From contig JAGCGE010000266.1 in assembly GCA_017649745.1 (NCBI GenBank), positions 1-23,217 on the forward strand: a stretch of DNA of 23,217 nucleotides, written 5' to 3'. The stretch's first letter is position 1; every line of letters starts with the position of its first letter. The notes below the pieces were generated by a model. It ran no database searches. It saw only the letters and a program-made list of their open reading frames with translations, and was not told the DNA's origin. A program made the position numbers and the translations under genes. Of this stretch, positions 16,155 to 23,217 are shown one piece after another. The stretch comes from Clostridiales bacterium (GTDB taxonomy: Bacteria; Bacillota_A; Clostridia; Saccharofermentanales; Saccharofermentanaceae).

Positions 16155-16637
16155 TTATCTGTCACGTTCCTCGATAATATGAAGTATCGAATGGCTTCCC
16201 AATATCTCATCCATTCTTTCAGTAATGAAAGACGGCTTAATATTGGTGTTCTTGATATCCTCAACAGGGACCCATATAAGCTCCTCGCCGTCATCAGTCA
16301 TACCCCTGACACCATCAGCATTTTCGATACTTATGATGTAATAGAATTCGATAGTATGACAATCAAGTCCGTCGATATTTCCTCCGACACCCCTGAAAAA
16401 GTTCTCAGTGATAACAGCCAGACGTTCGATCTTAGCATCAGTTCCCAGTTCTTCCTTGATCTCTCTTATGATGCAGTGCTCAGTCGTCTCACACATGTTA
16501 ACTGCACCACCAGTTACATACAGGTAATCGCCGAAATTAGACTTAACAAAGAGCATCTTGCCATCGTTAAGGATAAAAGCTCCTGCTCTGAACCTGAAAT
16601 AAGAACTACCACAAGTAAACTTACAATCTTCTGCCAT
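16155..16637 (-). CDS. NUDIX hydrolase
   Basis: A 160-aa NUDIX-fold pyrophosphohydrolase. The Nudix box is complete at residues 44-65 (G-x5-E-x7-REIKEELG): Gly44, Glu50, Arg58, Glu59, Glu62, Glu63 and Gly65. The family cleaves nucleoside diphosphates linked to another moiety, with divalent metal; which substrate is not visible. The start at 16637 follows GGAAAGGAAG at good spacing; an in-frame ATG at 16664 lacks such a site. Its predicted promoter (16680-16707) and the separate promoter of the next operon suggest that it is transcribed on its own, though no terminator separates it from the two-component operon. Confidence 0.92.
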   Translation of the reverse strand: MAEDCKFTCGSSYFRFRAGAFILNDGKMLFVKSNFGDYLYVTGGAVNMCETTEHCIIREIKEELGTDAKIERLAVITENFFRGVGGNIDGLDCHTIEFYYIISIENADGVRGMTDDGEELIWVPVEDIKNTNIKPSFITERMDEILGSHSILHIIEERDR

Positions 16638-16679
16638 GATCACACTTCCTTTCCCATTACACATATCAAATGGAAAGAA

Positions 16680-16707
16680 AGTATATCATACAAATAAGAT
16701 TTGTGAA
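16680..16707 (-). promoter_or_regulatory. Promoter of the NUDIX hydrolase gene
   Basis: On the minus strand TTCACA and TATACT are separated by 16 nt, with TG one base before the -10 (extended -10). It lies between the stop of the surface protein gene (16714) and the NUDIX start. Confidence 0.65.
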
Positions 16708-16713
16708 GAGCCT

Positions 16714-18228
16714 TTATCTGGTCCTCTCATAAAAGATGATATTACTGACCCTGATGTAGAATTCATTATCATAGTCCCAGGCTGTAAGATAGACCTTATA
16801 CTTTCCGTATCTGTCTAGATCCCACTGCCAGGAAGCCGGGATAGTAGTCTCATCATCATCAAGTATTGTCTCAAAGACCAGTTCATCATCACAATAAACT
16901 TCCACTCTAAGATTTAAAAAGCCGTCATGCTGATCGCGAATTATCGAATAGTCGTCTGTTAATTGAATAAAGAACGTTTCAACTACAGGAACCTCCGCTT
17001 GTTTCATTTCCTTATACGAATTATAACCAAAAGGTTCACCGTTTACCGTCACATCGATATCACAGTCAACAAAAAGTGTAACTGTTTCTCTTCCGATGAT
17101 CGCACCGTAATCATCTCCCGGACATTCTATCTCACCTTGAACACTGATATTTTCCCATCTGTAACTATTGTATATCTGACCGCCAACTATACCTACTTGT
17201 GAAGGAGCACTTACATAAGCATTGGTGAAGTTCAAGTTTCTGATCTCGACACCTTCATCACTATATCCGACAAATCCGGCAGAGTCATCTAAACTCTCGA
17301 TATGCATTCCGTTTATCGTGTGGCCATTTCCTTCTATTACGCCACGGAAAGGATAAGGGTCATATCCATAGAACCAGCCCATAGAGGCCCACTCATAACC
17401 GGTCAGATCGATATCATCTTCAATATCCAAAACAAAATACGGATCATCATCCTCAAATGTGTTTACATAATAAACAAAGGATGCCAGTTCCTCAGGTGTA
17501 GAAACAGGGAAAAACGGAGCATTCTTGTACATGAAAATCCAATCCTCATCAACAAGATCCATGATATCTCCCGTATTACATGAGAATTCCCAATTGCTGT
17601 TACCGTATCCGGATGAAACCGGATCGCTCATACCCATCAGAGCATACCAACGTTCTGAATCAACAACATAATAATCTCCTGTGCCCACATGCTTACAGGT
17701 TATTGTGTGATCCCCTGTATCAATGACTATTCCTTCGATCTCTTTAAATCCCATTCCAAAGAAATCGTCATACACTACGATCAGATTGCTCTCAGGTACA
17801 CCTTTAAGATTATCAGGATCATATTCGATCACAAGTTCCGGATCATCCAGATAATTAACATACAAACTTACTATATCTCCCATCAAACAAGGAACCTCAT
17901 CCTTATACATCGAACCGTTTATTCCATATATGAAGAGATCATCAAGTTCATCCAAAGTCACTTCACGACCATATTCAGCATAAGTCTCACTTAACTGCTC
18001 ATCGATATCATCAGGAAGAACACCTGATAAAGTAGCTCCGATCGTTAAAGAGTTCTTATCATTTTCACCCAGTTTAACTGAATAATATGTTCGTTCATCA
18101 TCTTCTGTCATTTTCGTTATATCAGCTGCAGCGATCGTAGGACCCTCATCTTCTCTGGCACAAGCAACGTTTACCATCATCACAAAGGTCAGGAGCAACG
18201 AAATCAATACTGTTTTCTCTCTTTTCAT
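16714..18228 (-). CDS. Large secreted surface (lipo)protein with GLUG-like segment
   Basis: A 504-aa exported protein. The signal peptide (residues 1-22) ends in NVAC, an imperfect lipobox with Asn at -3, so lipidation of Cys23 is likely but not certain. Residues about 110-205 (VPESNLIVVYDDFFGMGFKE and so on, ending in a WYALMG motif) resemble a repeat domain seen in clostridial surface proteins. Residues about 295-370 (FRGVIEGNGHTINGMHIES, then AGFVGYSDEGVEIRNLNF) match GLUG/right-handed beta-helix repeats. The C-terminal 100 residues look like a beta-sandwich. The protein is very acidic. Function unknown; binding or adhesion at the cell surface is only a guess. The start at 18228 has GAGG 8 nt upstream; the in-frame ATG at 18252 does not. 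Confidence 0.82.
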   Translation of the reverse strand: MKREKTVLISLLLTFVMMVNVACAREDEGPTIAAADITKMTEDDERTYYSVKLGENDKNSLTIGATLSGVLPDDIDEQLSETYAEYGREVTLDELDDLFIYGINGSMYKDEVPCLMGDIVSLYVNYLDDPELVIEYDPDNLKGVPESNLIVVYDDFFGMGFKEIEGIVIDTGDHTITCKHVGTGDYYVVDSERWYALMGMSDPVSSGYGNSNWEFSCNTGDIMDLVDEDWIFMYKNAPFFPVSTPEELASFVYYVNTFEDDDPYFVLDIEDDIDLTGYEWASMGWFYGYDPYPFRGVIEGNGHTINGMHIESLDDSAGFVGYSDEGVEIRNLNFTNAYVSAPSQVGIVGGQIYNSYRWENISVQGEIECPGDDYGAIIGRETVTLFVDCDIDVTVNGEPFGYNSYKEMKQAEVPVVETFFIQLTDDYSIIRDQHDGFLNLRVEVYCDDELVFETILDDDETTIPASWQWDLDRYGKYKVYLTAWDYDNEFYIRVSNIIFYERTR

Positions 18229-18328
18229 AGTTATTACCTCAAGAGCTTTCATTCAGTTTTATGCTTAAAAAAGCTTTCCTAACCATATAGACAGAAAATA
18301 GTTGGAAGTGTTACACAAAAAATAATTA

Positions 18329-18356
18329 TTCAAACTAAACAGTCATATTATATAAT
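18329..18356 (+). promoter_or_regulatory. Promoter of the acidic lipoprotein gene
   Basis: A consensus -10 TATAAT (18351-18356) with TTCAAA at 16-nt spacing lies about 40 bp upstream of the ATG at 18399, in a very AT-rich stretch between divergent genes. Confidence 0.6.
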
Positions 18357-18398
18357 ATTCAGCGGTAATAAGGTTAATAGAAACATCGGAGGACAATC

Positions 18399-19058
18399 AT
18401 GAAGATAAAAAAATACGCGATAATCAGCACCATCATACTAAGTTCATTCCTATTAAGTTCATGTTCATTCAGCGACAAAAGGGTCGTAGCAAAGATGAAC
18501 AAGACATTTAAAGATGATCATTTCACTTATGACGGATCTTCCTTCAATCTTGAAGGAGGTTATAAAGGATATGTAAGATCAGAAAAATATCCTAAAAAAA
18601 CAATCATAATCAGGGATGGGCAAACAAATTACAATCAGGTCAGATATGAAGATGATGCTCAAGAATATTTTGAAGATCTGGTTGAAGGCTATTTTGATGC
18701 TGACAAGATCGAAGTAAACTTCATCTACTACATCGAATATACAGACGTTGAAGATATGGATTTCGACGAATTTTTCGAAGAACACCATAAAGGTACCATT
18801 GATATTGATCTGTACTATAAAGGAGACCTCCCTTCAGAAGATGAGATTAAAGACACCCTTATAGAGATCGCTGAAGACAGCGAATACGGATTCACCATGC
18901 ATTTCGATCTCCATAAAGGAAAAAAGAACAAAGATATCTCTCAAAACTATATCCTGTATATGGATAAAGATGATCACATCAAACACATATATCTAGACGA
19001 CCATGAAGATGATGATAATGATCGTTACCTTGTAGAAGATATGGACCTAGATAAGTAA
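18399..19058 (+). CDS. Acidic lipoprotein of unknown function
   Basis: A 219-aa predicted lipoprotein, not recognised as any family. The signal peptide (residues 1-21) ends in LSSC, with Cys22 as the lipidation site. The mature chain is short-stranded and very rich in Asp, Glu and Tyr, ending in a run of acidic residues (DDHEDDDNDRYLVEDMDLDK). GGAGG precedes the ATG by 7 nt. It diverges from the surface protein gene at 18228 and stands alone; no terminator hairpin was found after it. Its acidic nature and outer location resemble the two other exported proteins nearby, at 16714 and 21251, but I see no shared domain. It could be a cation-binding surface protein, though this is not supported by any motif. 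Confidence 0.78.
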   Translation: MKIKKYAIISTIILSSFLLSSCSFSDKRVVAKMNKTFKDDHFTYDGSSFNLEGGYKGYVRSEKYPKKTIIIRDGQTNYNQVRYEDDAQEYFEDLVEGYFDADKIEVNFIYYIEYTDVEDMDFDEFFEEHHKGTIDIDLYYKGDLPSEDEIKDTLIEIAEDSEYGFTMHFDLHKGKKNKDISQNYILYMDKDDHIKHIYLDDHEDDDNDRYLVEDMDLDK

Positions 19059-19130
19059 TCATTTCAACGTTTTATTTATAATATATGTGCTGTCTTAACC
19101 GCGATTAAACTTTGCGATAAAAGTAAATAA

Positions 19131-19149
19131 TTTAACGTTTATCGTTAAA
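19131..19149. promoter_or_regulatory. Dyad just upstream of the DUF2975 operon promoter
   Basis: TTTAACG-TTTAT-CGTTAAA is a perfect 7-bp inverted repeat centred about 16 bp before the -35 hexamer. It is a likely operator for the Cro-type regulator encoded in the same operon. Confidence 0.6.
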
Positions 19150-19155
19150 AAGTTG

Positions 19156-19184
19156 TTGACAAAGATTAATCCCAGAGTTATTAT
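19156..19184 (+). promoter_or_regulatory. Strong sigma-A-type promoter of the DUF2975 operon
   Basis: TTGACA (19156-19161) and TATTAT (19179-19184) are separated by exactly 17 nt. Transcription would begin near 19191, which places the in-frame TTG at 19153 within the -35 region and supports the ATG at 19219 as the start. Confidence 0.85.
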
Positions 19185-19218
19185 CATGTCATCAAAGTTA
19201 ATCACGGAGGATAAAGAA

Positions 19219-19761
19219 ATGAACCAAGAAATGATAAAACTCGAAAAGGTTAAGAAAAGCTGCAGCACAGTAAAAAAGGTTGCAAAGATAATGATGATAA
19301 TAGCTATCATCGGAGCCGTATGCGGACTTATTGCCGGCATAGCCACTCTTGCAGTTGCACCGCAATACGCAGACAGACTCGCTGAACTTGAAGCAGCCGG
19401 AAAGATCAGTCTCAGCACAGGAGTCACAAGTAAGATAACCGCACAGCTATCCCCTAATGATGTGGTACCGCTCACAACTGTGTTGGCGATATACTCATTT
19501 GAAACAACTGTAGTACTTGCTGCCTTCGCATTCATTATGCACATGATAAGTTCAGCATTCGGTATCATCGAAAAAGCCGATTCCCCTTTCACTGATACAG
19601 CGATCAAGAAACTTATTACAGCTTTGGTAATCGTATGCATCATCGTTGGTATATTTGGAGGCATTGCTTACGGCACTCTCTTAGGTGTGATCACATGGGC
19701 GATCTATACGATCCTTGATTATGGTCGAGTATTGCAGATCCAGTCTGATGAGACATTATAA
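19219..19761 (+). CDS. DUF2975-like membrane protein
   Basis: A 180-aa membrane protein with four predicted membrane segments at about 22-47, 85-112, 130-150 and 152-170, and a short loop with AEGK-like charged residues between the first two. Gene order with a small Cro-type regulator directly downstream is the hallmark of DUF2975 pairs (compare yoaS-yozG of Bacillus subtilis). The molecular role of DUF2975 is not established. The ATG at 19219 has GGAGG 8 nt upstream. The regulator ATG follows 12 nt after its stop, and the ribosome binding site AAGGAGG begins right at that stop. Confidence 0.8.
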   Translation: MNQEMIKLEKVKKSCSTVKKVAKIMMIIAIIGAVCGLIAGIATLAVAPQYADRLAELEAAGKISLSTGVTSKITAQLSPNDVVPLTTVLAIYSFETTVVLAAFAFIMHMISSAFGIIEKADSPFTDTAIKKLITALVIVCIIVGIFGGIAYGTLLGVITWAIYTILDYGRVLQIQSDETL

Positions 19762-19773
19762 GGAGGCTGTAAT

Positions 19774-19983
19774 ATGGGAAAGATAATACTTAGATTAGAC
19801 CGCGTTATGGCGGACCGTAAGACATCACTTAATGAACTTGCCGAGAAAGTCGGCGTATCAAACGTAAATCTATCAAAAATGAAGAACGGCAAGATCAGCG
19901 CCATCCGCTTCTCTACACTTGAAGCTATATGCGATGCGCTTGATTGCCAACCGGGTGACATCCTGGAGTATAGCAAGGAGTAA
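19774..19983 (+). CDS. Cro/C1-type HTH regulator (YozG-like)
   Basis: A 69-aa regulator that is a single helix-turn-helix domain: SLNELAEKVGVSNVNLSKMK (residues about 18-37) and LEAICDALDCQPGDILEYSKE at the C terminus. It is the full length expected for YozG-like proteins. The AAGGAGG site ends 7 nt before its ATG. Placed between a DUF2975 membrane protein and a CPBP protease, it probably controls this operon through the dyad at 19131-19149. Its C terminus resembles that of the fragment at 1-69. Confidence 0.9.
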   Translation: MGKIILRLDRVMADRKTSLNELAEKVGVSNVNLSKMKNGKISAIRFSTLEAICDALDCQPGDILEYSKE

Positions 19984-19995
19984 AAAAATACCGTT

Positions 19996-20598
19996 ATGAT
20001 CAATATGTTAATTACTGCGATCGTTCAGATCGTTCTGTTCACTGCGCTTCCTTTTATCTGGTGGCTTATCACAGCCCGTAAGAAGATGAACTTTTTCAAG
20101 TGGCTCGGACTCAAGAAACCTGAAAACACAAAGAAGAATAAGACTGTCCTTTGGACTATCGGAGCAATACTCGGATTCTTTATCGTATCAGCTTTCATGC
20201 TCTACAGCGTAAGAAATATCGAAACAGCTGCATCCGATTTCACAGGACTTGGCGCTAAGGCTATCCCTTCTATCCTCATCTATGCGATCTTTAAGACAGG
20301 TCTTGCTGAGGAGATCGTATTCAGAGGATTCCTCCTAAAGAGGATCAGCAACAAGTTCGGATTTGCCGCAGGAAACCTCGTTCAGAGCATTTTGTTCGGT
20401 ATCATGCACGGAGCATTCTTCATTAGCGCAGTTGGTATCGTAAAAGCAATATTGATCATTATTTTCACAGGGTCTATAGCATGGGTAATGGGATTTATCA
20501 ACGAGAAAAAAGCAGGAGGCTCCATCATTCCAAGCTGGTGTATACACGCATCTGCGAATATATTCTCAGGAATCTGCTCTGCTTTTCTCCTGATCTAA
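19996..20598 (+). CDS. CPBP family intramembrane metalloprotease
   Basis: A 200-aa membrane protein with about six hydrophobic segments, of the CPBP (CAAX protease and bacteriocin-processing) family. Motif 1 is EEIVFR (Glu105, Glu106, Arg110), motif 2 is FGIMHG (His138), and motif 3 is IHASAN (His184, Asn188). All the metal-binding residues of the family are present, so it is probably active. It is the third gene of the DUF2975 operon. Its ribosome binding site would be AAGGAG within the last codons of the regulator gene, at a long spacing of about 15 nt; an alternative start is Met4. The end overlaps the convergent HAD gene by 33 nt. Substrate unknown. Confidence 0.88.
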   Translation: MINMLITAIVQIVLFTALPFIWWLITARKKMNFFKWLGLKKPENTKKNKTVLWTIGAILGFFIVSAFMLYSVRNIETAASDFTGLGAKAIPSILIYAIFKTGLAEEIVFRGFLLKRISNKFGFAAGNLVQSILFGIMHGAFFISAVGIVKAILIIIFTGSIAWVMGFINEKKAGGSIIPSWCIHASANIFSGICSAFLLI

Positions 20599-21258
20599 CA
20601 GATCGCTGATATACATAAAATCGCAACCGACATTATGTGCCGTGATAAGATCTTTTTCTTCATCACCGACAAGAAGGATATCAGTGATATCAACATTAAA
20701 CTCTTCCGCGATCAAAAGGATCCCCGCTTTATTTGATTTTCTGTACCCGCAGATCTGAGACGAGACATACAGATCCAATTGATCTATCAAGCCCGACACG
20801 GCATCTTTAAAGATCCTGTCGGGCATTCCATTTGGAAGATCAGTAAGACAGGCTGTCACTATTCCCTTCTCCCTGCAAGATTCAAGAATCTTGGGCGTAT
20901 GATCAAATATCCTCGACTTAAGTTCTAACCCTTCAAAAAACGCATCGATAATCAAGGAAATATCAGGTTTATTATCCCAGTCTTTAACTGCTTCAGAGAA
21001 CAAAACTTCAGGCATGATCTCTACTTCTCGATGAGTAAGTCTGGGATTAAAAGATCTCAAGATATCAGAAGCTTCGCTTATCTTCTGATCACAGACATTA
21101 AGCTTAAACTTATCAACCACTCTTCGAAATCCCTGAAGATAGAAATCGCTCCAATCAAGCGGCATTCCGACATATTCCATCAGAGTACCGCCAAGATCAA
21201 AGACTATTACTTTATATTGTGAGTCAATCCCATTCAACATATATCGAGCATTAATCAT
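20566..21258 (-). CDS. HAD superfamily hydrolase
   Basis: A 230-aa haloacid-dehalogenase-like phosphatase. Motif I is FDLGGTL with nucleophile Asp21. The second acidic residue of D-x-D is Gly here, a variant found in some family members. Motif II Thr is in CLTDLP, motif III Lys in YRKSNK, and motif IV is LVGDEEKD. The cap inserted after motif I is helical, as in class IA. Without the second Asp the usual acid/base catalyst is missing, so activity could differ. The ATG overlaps the lipoprotein stop by 8 nt; a later start, Met7, is possible. It is the last gene of a five-gene minus-strand run and overlaps the convergent CPBP gene. Confidence 0.85.
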   Translation of the reverse strand: MINARYMLNGIDSQYKVIVFDLGGTLMEYVGMPLDWSDFYLQGFRRVVDKFKLNVCDQKISEASDILRSFNPRLTHREVEIMPEVLFSEAVKDWDNKPDISLIIDAFFEGLELKSRIFDHTPKILESCREKGIVTACLTDLPNGMPDRIFKDAVSGLIDQLDLYVSSQICGYRKSNKAGILLIAEEFNVDITDILLVGDEEKDLITAHNVGCDFMYISDLLDQEKSRADS

Positions 21259-21961
21259 CGAACGGATTTACAATGCCGAGCTTATCTGACATAAGCTTAA
21301 CAAACTCCGGATCACCTGAATTACTCATTATCCTAAAGGTCATAACACCTTTTCCGGACTGGTAAACTCCAACGGCATTCTTTGCATTTGAATATTTCGA
21401 ATCATATGTGTAAATACGGTATTTGATACCATTTTCATTACCATCGTCTCCGATGATACGAGAGAATGCCTCTTCACAAAAAGCATCAGCCTCCTCCTGC
21501 TGGTCAAAACCGATATAGTAGATTTCAAAAAGATCCTTTACATCATCCTCAGTTCTCTCGCCGACATAAACGACAGTTACTTCACTAACATCGTATTCGT
21601 CATACTCACCCATATGATTGATAACATCATTAAATATCTCTAGAGCTTCATCCTCATTTTTGGAAGAATAGTAAACAGCCTGATCAGTAGGCAGTCGTGT
21701 AAGTAAAACATAAAGAGTATCCTTATCTGTCTCTTCAGCTCCATACTTCTTAGCTGCATTACAGATATTCTTACTACTGAGCTTTGAGGAACCTATCCCG
21801 TCAATATCGTCCATGACTTCATCGACTTTTTTCGAATGAGCTTTTTTCTTTTTATCGGATTTCTTATCGGAACAACCGATAATACATAACGAAGTAGAAA
21901 CAATTAGAAAACCTGCTGCCATCTTACAAACAAAACCGCGATATGAAATGGATTCTTTCAT
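21251..21961 (-). CDS. Lipoprotein of unknown function
   Basis: A 236-aa predicted lipoprotein, not recognised. The signal peptide runs to residue 29 and ends in IIGC, with Cys30 the lipidation site. A lysine-rich linker (residues 31-45) follows, then a mixed alpha/beta domain that could be a small sensor or binding module. GAGG upstream fits the ATG at 21961. It lies 23 nt after the SAP-domain gene and 8 nt into the HAD gene, so it is part of one transcription unit. No enzymatic motif was seen. Confidence 0.78.
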   Translation of the reverse strand: MKESISYRGFVCKMAAGFLIVSTSLCIIGCSDKKSDKKKKAHSKKVDEVMDDIDGIGSSKLSSKNICNAAKKYGAEETDKDTLYVLLTRLPTDQAVYYSSKNEDEALEIFNDVINHMGEYDEYDVSEVTVVYVGERTEDDVKDLFEIYYIGFDQQEEADAFCEEAFSRIIGDDGNENGIKYRIYTYDSKYSNAKNAVGVYQSGKGVMTFRIMSNSGDPEFVKLMSDKLGIVNPFDD

Positions 21962-21984
21962 ACTTTCACCTCGTTATCCATAAT

Positions 21985-22566
21985 TCATTCTTCCTTCAGA
22001 ATCTCAAGATCACTTCTCTCATATCTGTTGGTTCCGGGAAGACTTTTCTTATACTTCCAACACTTGATAGCATCGTCTAACGAACGACCCTTATTATCTT
22101 CGAAAAAATCTCTGACATAAGTATTATACTCGAATTGACGGTCTATTTCCTTACGACCCTTATCTTTACTGTTCTTTATCTCAAGATAAGCATCAACAGC
22201 ATCCTTATAAGTCTTGTCAGGATTACTCTTCAGCCACTTCTGGAACTTAACGTTAAATGAAAAAGATTCACCGAGTTGTTCTTTGAAAAAAGCACGATGC
22301 TTCTCTGAACAAACGAAGTTCTCACCTATAAGGCCATCAGGTGTTATTTCTCCTGTCTGAGCAGAAGAACGTCTCACACCGGAAGAGGATGAAGTAATCT
22401 TACCGGTATCAAGAAAAATGCATATCCTATCTGCAAGTTGCTCCTTACCTCCTGATGTCGGAAGTCCGTTATCACGGCAAAAACTCACCAGTTCTTCCTT
22501 AAGCCAATACCATTTACGAAATGTGCTGCTATCTAGTTTAGTATCAAGTTGAGGTCTGTTATCCAT
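21985..22566 (-). CDS. SAP-domain protein, DUF6434-like
   Basis: A 193-aa protein. Residues about 19-55 (WYWLKEELVSFCRDNGLPTS, then LADRICIFL) form a SAP-type helix-loop-helix, a fold that can bind DNA. The rest, with FKEQLGESFSFNVKFQKWLK and SNPDKTYKDAVDAYLEIK, resembles DUF6434. Function unknown. The ATG at 22566 overlaps the GNAT gene stop by 8 nt. An in-frame start at 22650 would put 28 residues inside that gene, so it was rejected. The next gene, a lipoprotein, starts 23 nt after its stop. Confidence 0.82.
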   Translation of the reverse strand: MDNRPQLDTKLDSSTFRKWYWLKEELVSFCRDNGLPTSGGKEQLADRICIFLDTGKITSSSSGVRRSSAQTGEITPDGLIGENFVCSEKHRAFFKEQLGESFSFNVKFQKWLKSNPDKTYKDAVDAYLEIKNSKDKGRKEIDRQFEYNTYVRDFFEDNKGRSLDDAIKCWKYKKSLPGTNRYERSDLEILKEE

Positions 22567-23023
22567 ATGTATTCCTCTCCATCTTATCAAAGCAGAGATA
22601 GTCACCGTATCCAGTGTCGAGAATATTGTATTCAACCTCATGGAAGCCACGTTTCAGATAAATCTTTTTCGCAGGTAAAGAAGCATGGATCACTATCTTG
22701 TCATAAGACTTCGCTATCTCTTTCTCAGCAAAATCCAAAAGCATCCTACCATATCCTTTGTGCTGATACGAAGGAAGAACAAATAACCTGTCGATCTCGT
22801 CATTAGATAAAGTTACGGTTCCTGCCATTTCTTTATCGTCAGTTATGAGCAGATATACTCTTCCGTTATTGATATCTCGCCTGATGTTTTCATCTGAATG
22901 ATGATTCGAGAAGAACTTTACCGCACCATCAGGATAATACTTAGGATAAACTTCCTTTATCGTATCCTGAGTGATCGTCTTTACTGTCTCGAAATCCTTT
23001 TCAACTGCTTTCCTAATTTCCAT
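22559..23023 (-). CDS. GNAT family N-acetyltransferase
   Basis: A 154-aa acetyl-CoA-dependent acetyltransferase. The acetyl-CoA-binding motif A is RLFVLPSYQHKGYGRMLL (79-96), with the Q-x-x-G-x-G loop at 87-92. Motif B is SLPAKKIYLKRGFHEV (115-130), including the usual Y-x-x-x-G-F. An AGGAGG site (23033-23038) stands before the ATG. The substrate is not visible. It follows the unrecognised upstream gene by 17 nt and overlaps the SAP gene by 8 nt, so the group is probably co-transcribed. Confidence 0.92.
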   Translation of the reverse strand: MEIRKAVEKDFETVKTITQDTIKEVYPKYYPDGAVKFFSNHHSDENIRRDINNGRVYLLITDDKEMAGTVTLSNDEIDRLFVLPSYQHKGYGRMLLDFAEKEIAKSYDKIVIHASLPAKKIYLKRGFHEVEYNILDTGYGDYLCFDKMERNTYG

Positions 23024-23040
23024 ATCTCTATCCTCCTACA

Positions 23041-23217
23041 TTACTGATCAAGTTCTTTCCATTCCTCATATGCCGTCTCCCACGTATCGACCGAAAATGG
23101 TCTTACGTTATCTCCGATCCTTTCGGCATACTTATTTACATAGCGAAGGAAAAACGTGAGATGCTCCCTTGCCGTCGTAAGTTCCTTGATTATTATCTTG
23201 CTCCACACCGGTGCTTC
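23041..23217 (-). CDS. Unrecognised protein, C-terminal 58 residues
   Basis: An open frame on the minus strand runs in from the window edge and ends with TAA at 23041-23043. Its 58 residues (EAPVWSKIIIKELTTAREHL, then FFLRYVNKYAERIG, ending YEEWKELDQ) are helical and charged, without a recognised motif. The gene would be the upstream member of the GNAT operon, 17 nt before its start. Coding status rests on the uninterrupted frame and on the operon-like spacing. Confidence 0.6.
   Translation of the reverse strand, partial: EAPVWSKIIIKELTTAREHLTFFLRYVNKYAERIGDNVRPFSVDTWETAYEEWKELDQ

Noticed and set aside
16690..16704. Small hairpin ACAAAT-AAG-ATTTGT as terminator of the surface protein gene
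   Set aside because: The stem is AT-only apart from one pair and lies within the predicted NUDIX promoter spacer, without a T tract.
19153..19218. N-terminal extension of the DUF2975 protein starting at TTG 19153
   Set aside because: The TTG lies within the -35 region of a near-consensus promoter, while the ATG at 19219 has an ideal GGAGG.
19219..19983. Toxin-antitoxin pair made of a membrane protein and a small HTH protein
   Set aside because: DUF2975 plus YozG-like regulator is a known non-toxin gene pair, and the membrane protein is too large and multi-spanning for a small membrane toxin.
1..23217. tRNA, rRNA, CRISPR array, insertion sequence or prophage genes
   Set aside because: No cloverleaf, regular spaced repeats, transposase or phage-like frames were recognised in either strand.

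Overview
The window looks like a chromosomal segment of a low-to-moderate GC Gram-positive anaerobe of the class Clostridia (Lachnospiraceae/Oscillospiraceae-like). The signs are strong AGGAGG-type ribosome binding sites, lipoprotein signal peptides in place of periplasmic ones, a YesM/YesN-type two-component system, a CUT2 sugar transporter with a lipoprotein binding protein, and DUF2975/Cro-type regulator modules. This placement is inferred from gene content; there is no rRNA, tRNA or other phylogenetic marker.

Layout. 1-69 is the 3' end of a small Cro/C1-type regulator. 165-2056 (minus) is a redox operon: a flavoprotein with an iron-sulfur cysteine motif, a short-chain dehydrogenase and a nitroreductase. 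2147-2962 (minus) is an XRE helix-turn-helix fused to a RelA/SpoT-type HD hydrolase domain. 3231-5691 (plus) holds two unrecognised proteins, 430 and 380 aa. The second begins with a textbook double-glycine leader although it is far larger than a bacteriocin. Back-to-back terminators at 5704-5780 close this pair and the next operon.

The centre (5811-16081) is a sugar uptake and sensing locus. A YtfQRT-YjfF-type ABC transporter (binding protein, double ATPase, two permeases; minus strand) diverges from a GntR-HTH/LacI-sensor regulator of AraR type across a 453-bp control region. Next comes a second operon: AraC-type response regulator, then LytS/YesM-type histidine kinase, then a second YtfQ-like lipoprotein. 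The layout suggests that the second binding protein is the ligand-sensing subunit of the kinase, as described for XylFII-LytS-YesN in Clostridium beijerinckii, and that the pair activates the transporter while the GntR/LacI-type protein represses it. The substrate is probably a pentose or hexose in furanose form (galactofuranose- or arabinose-like), by family resemblance only.

16155-23217 is a mixed region. It has a NUDIX hydrolase, a large surface protein with a GLUG/beta-helix-like segment, and an acidic lipoprotein. It also has a DUF2975 membrane protein / Cro-type regulator / CPBP protease operon behind a strong promoter with an adjacent palindrome. A five-gene minus-strand run ends the window: an unrecognised protein cut by the window edge, a GNAT acetyltransferase, a SAP-domain protein, a lipoprotein and a HAD hydrolase. 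Several genes in this run overlap by 8 nt, and its last gene overlaps the convergent CPBP gene by 33 nt.

No tRNA, rRNA, CRISPR array, insertion sequence or phage gene was seen. The points I would look at first are the double-glycine leader on a 380-aa protein, the HTH-HD (putative (p)ppGpp hydrolase) fusion, and the binding protein-kinase-regulator sensing unit beside its transporter.
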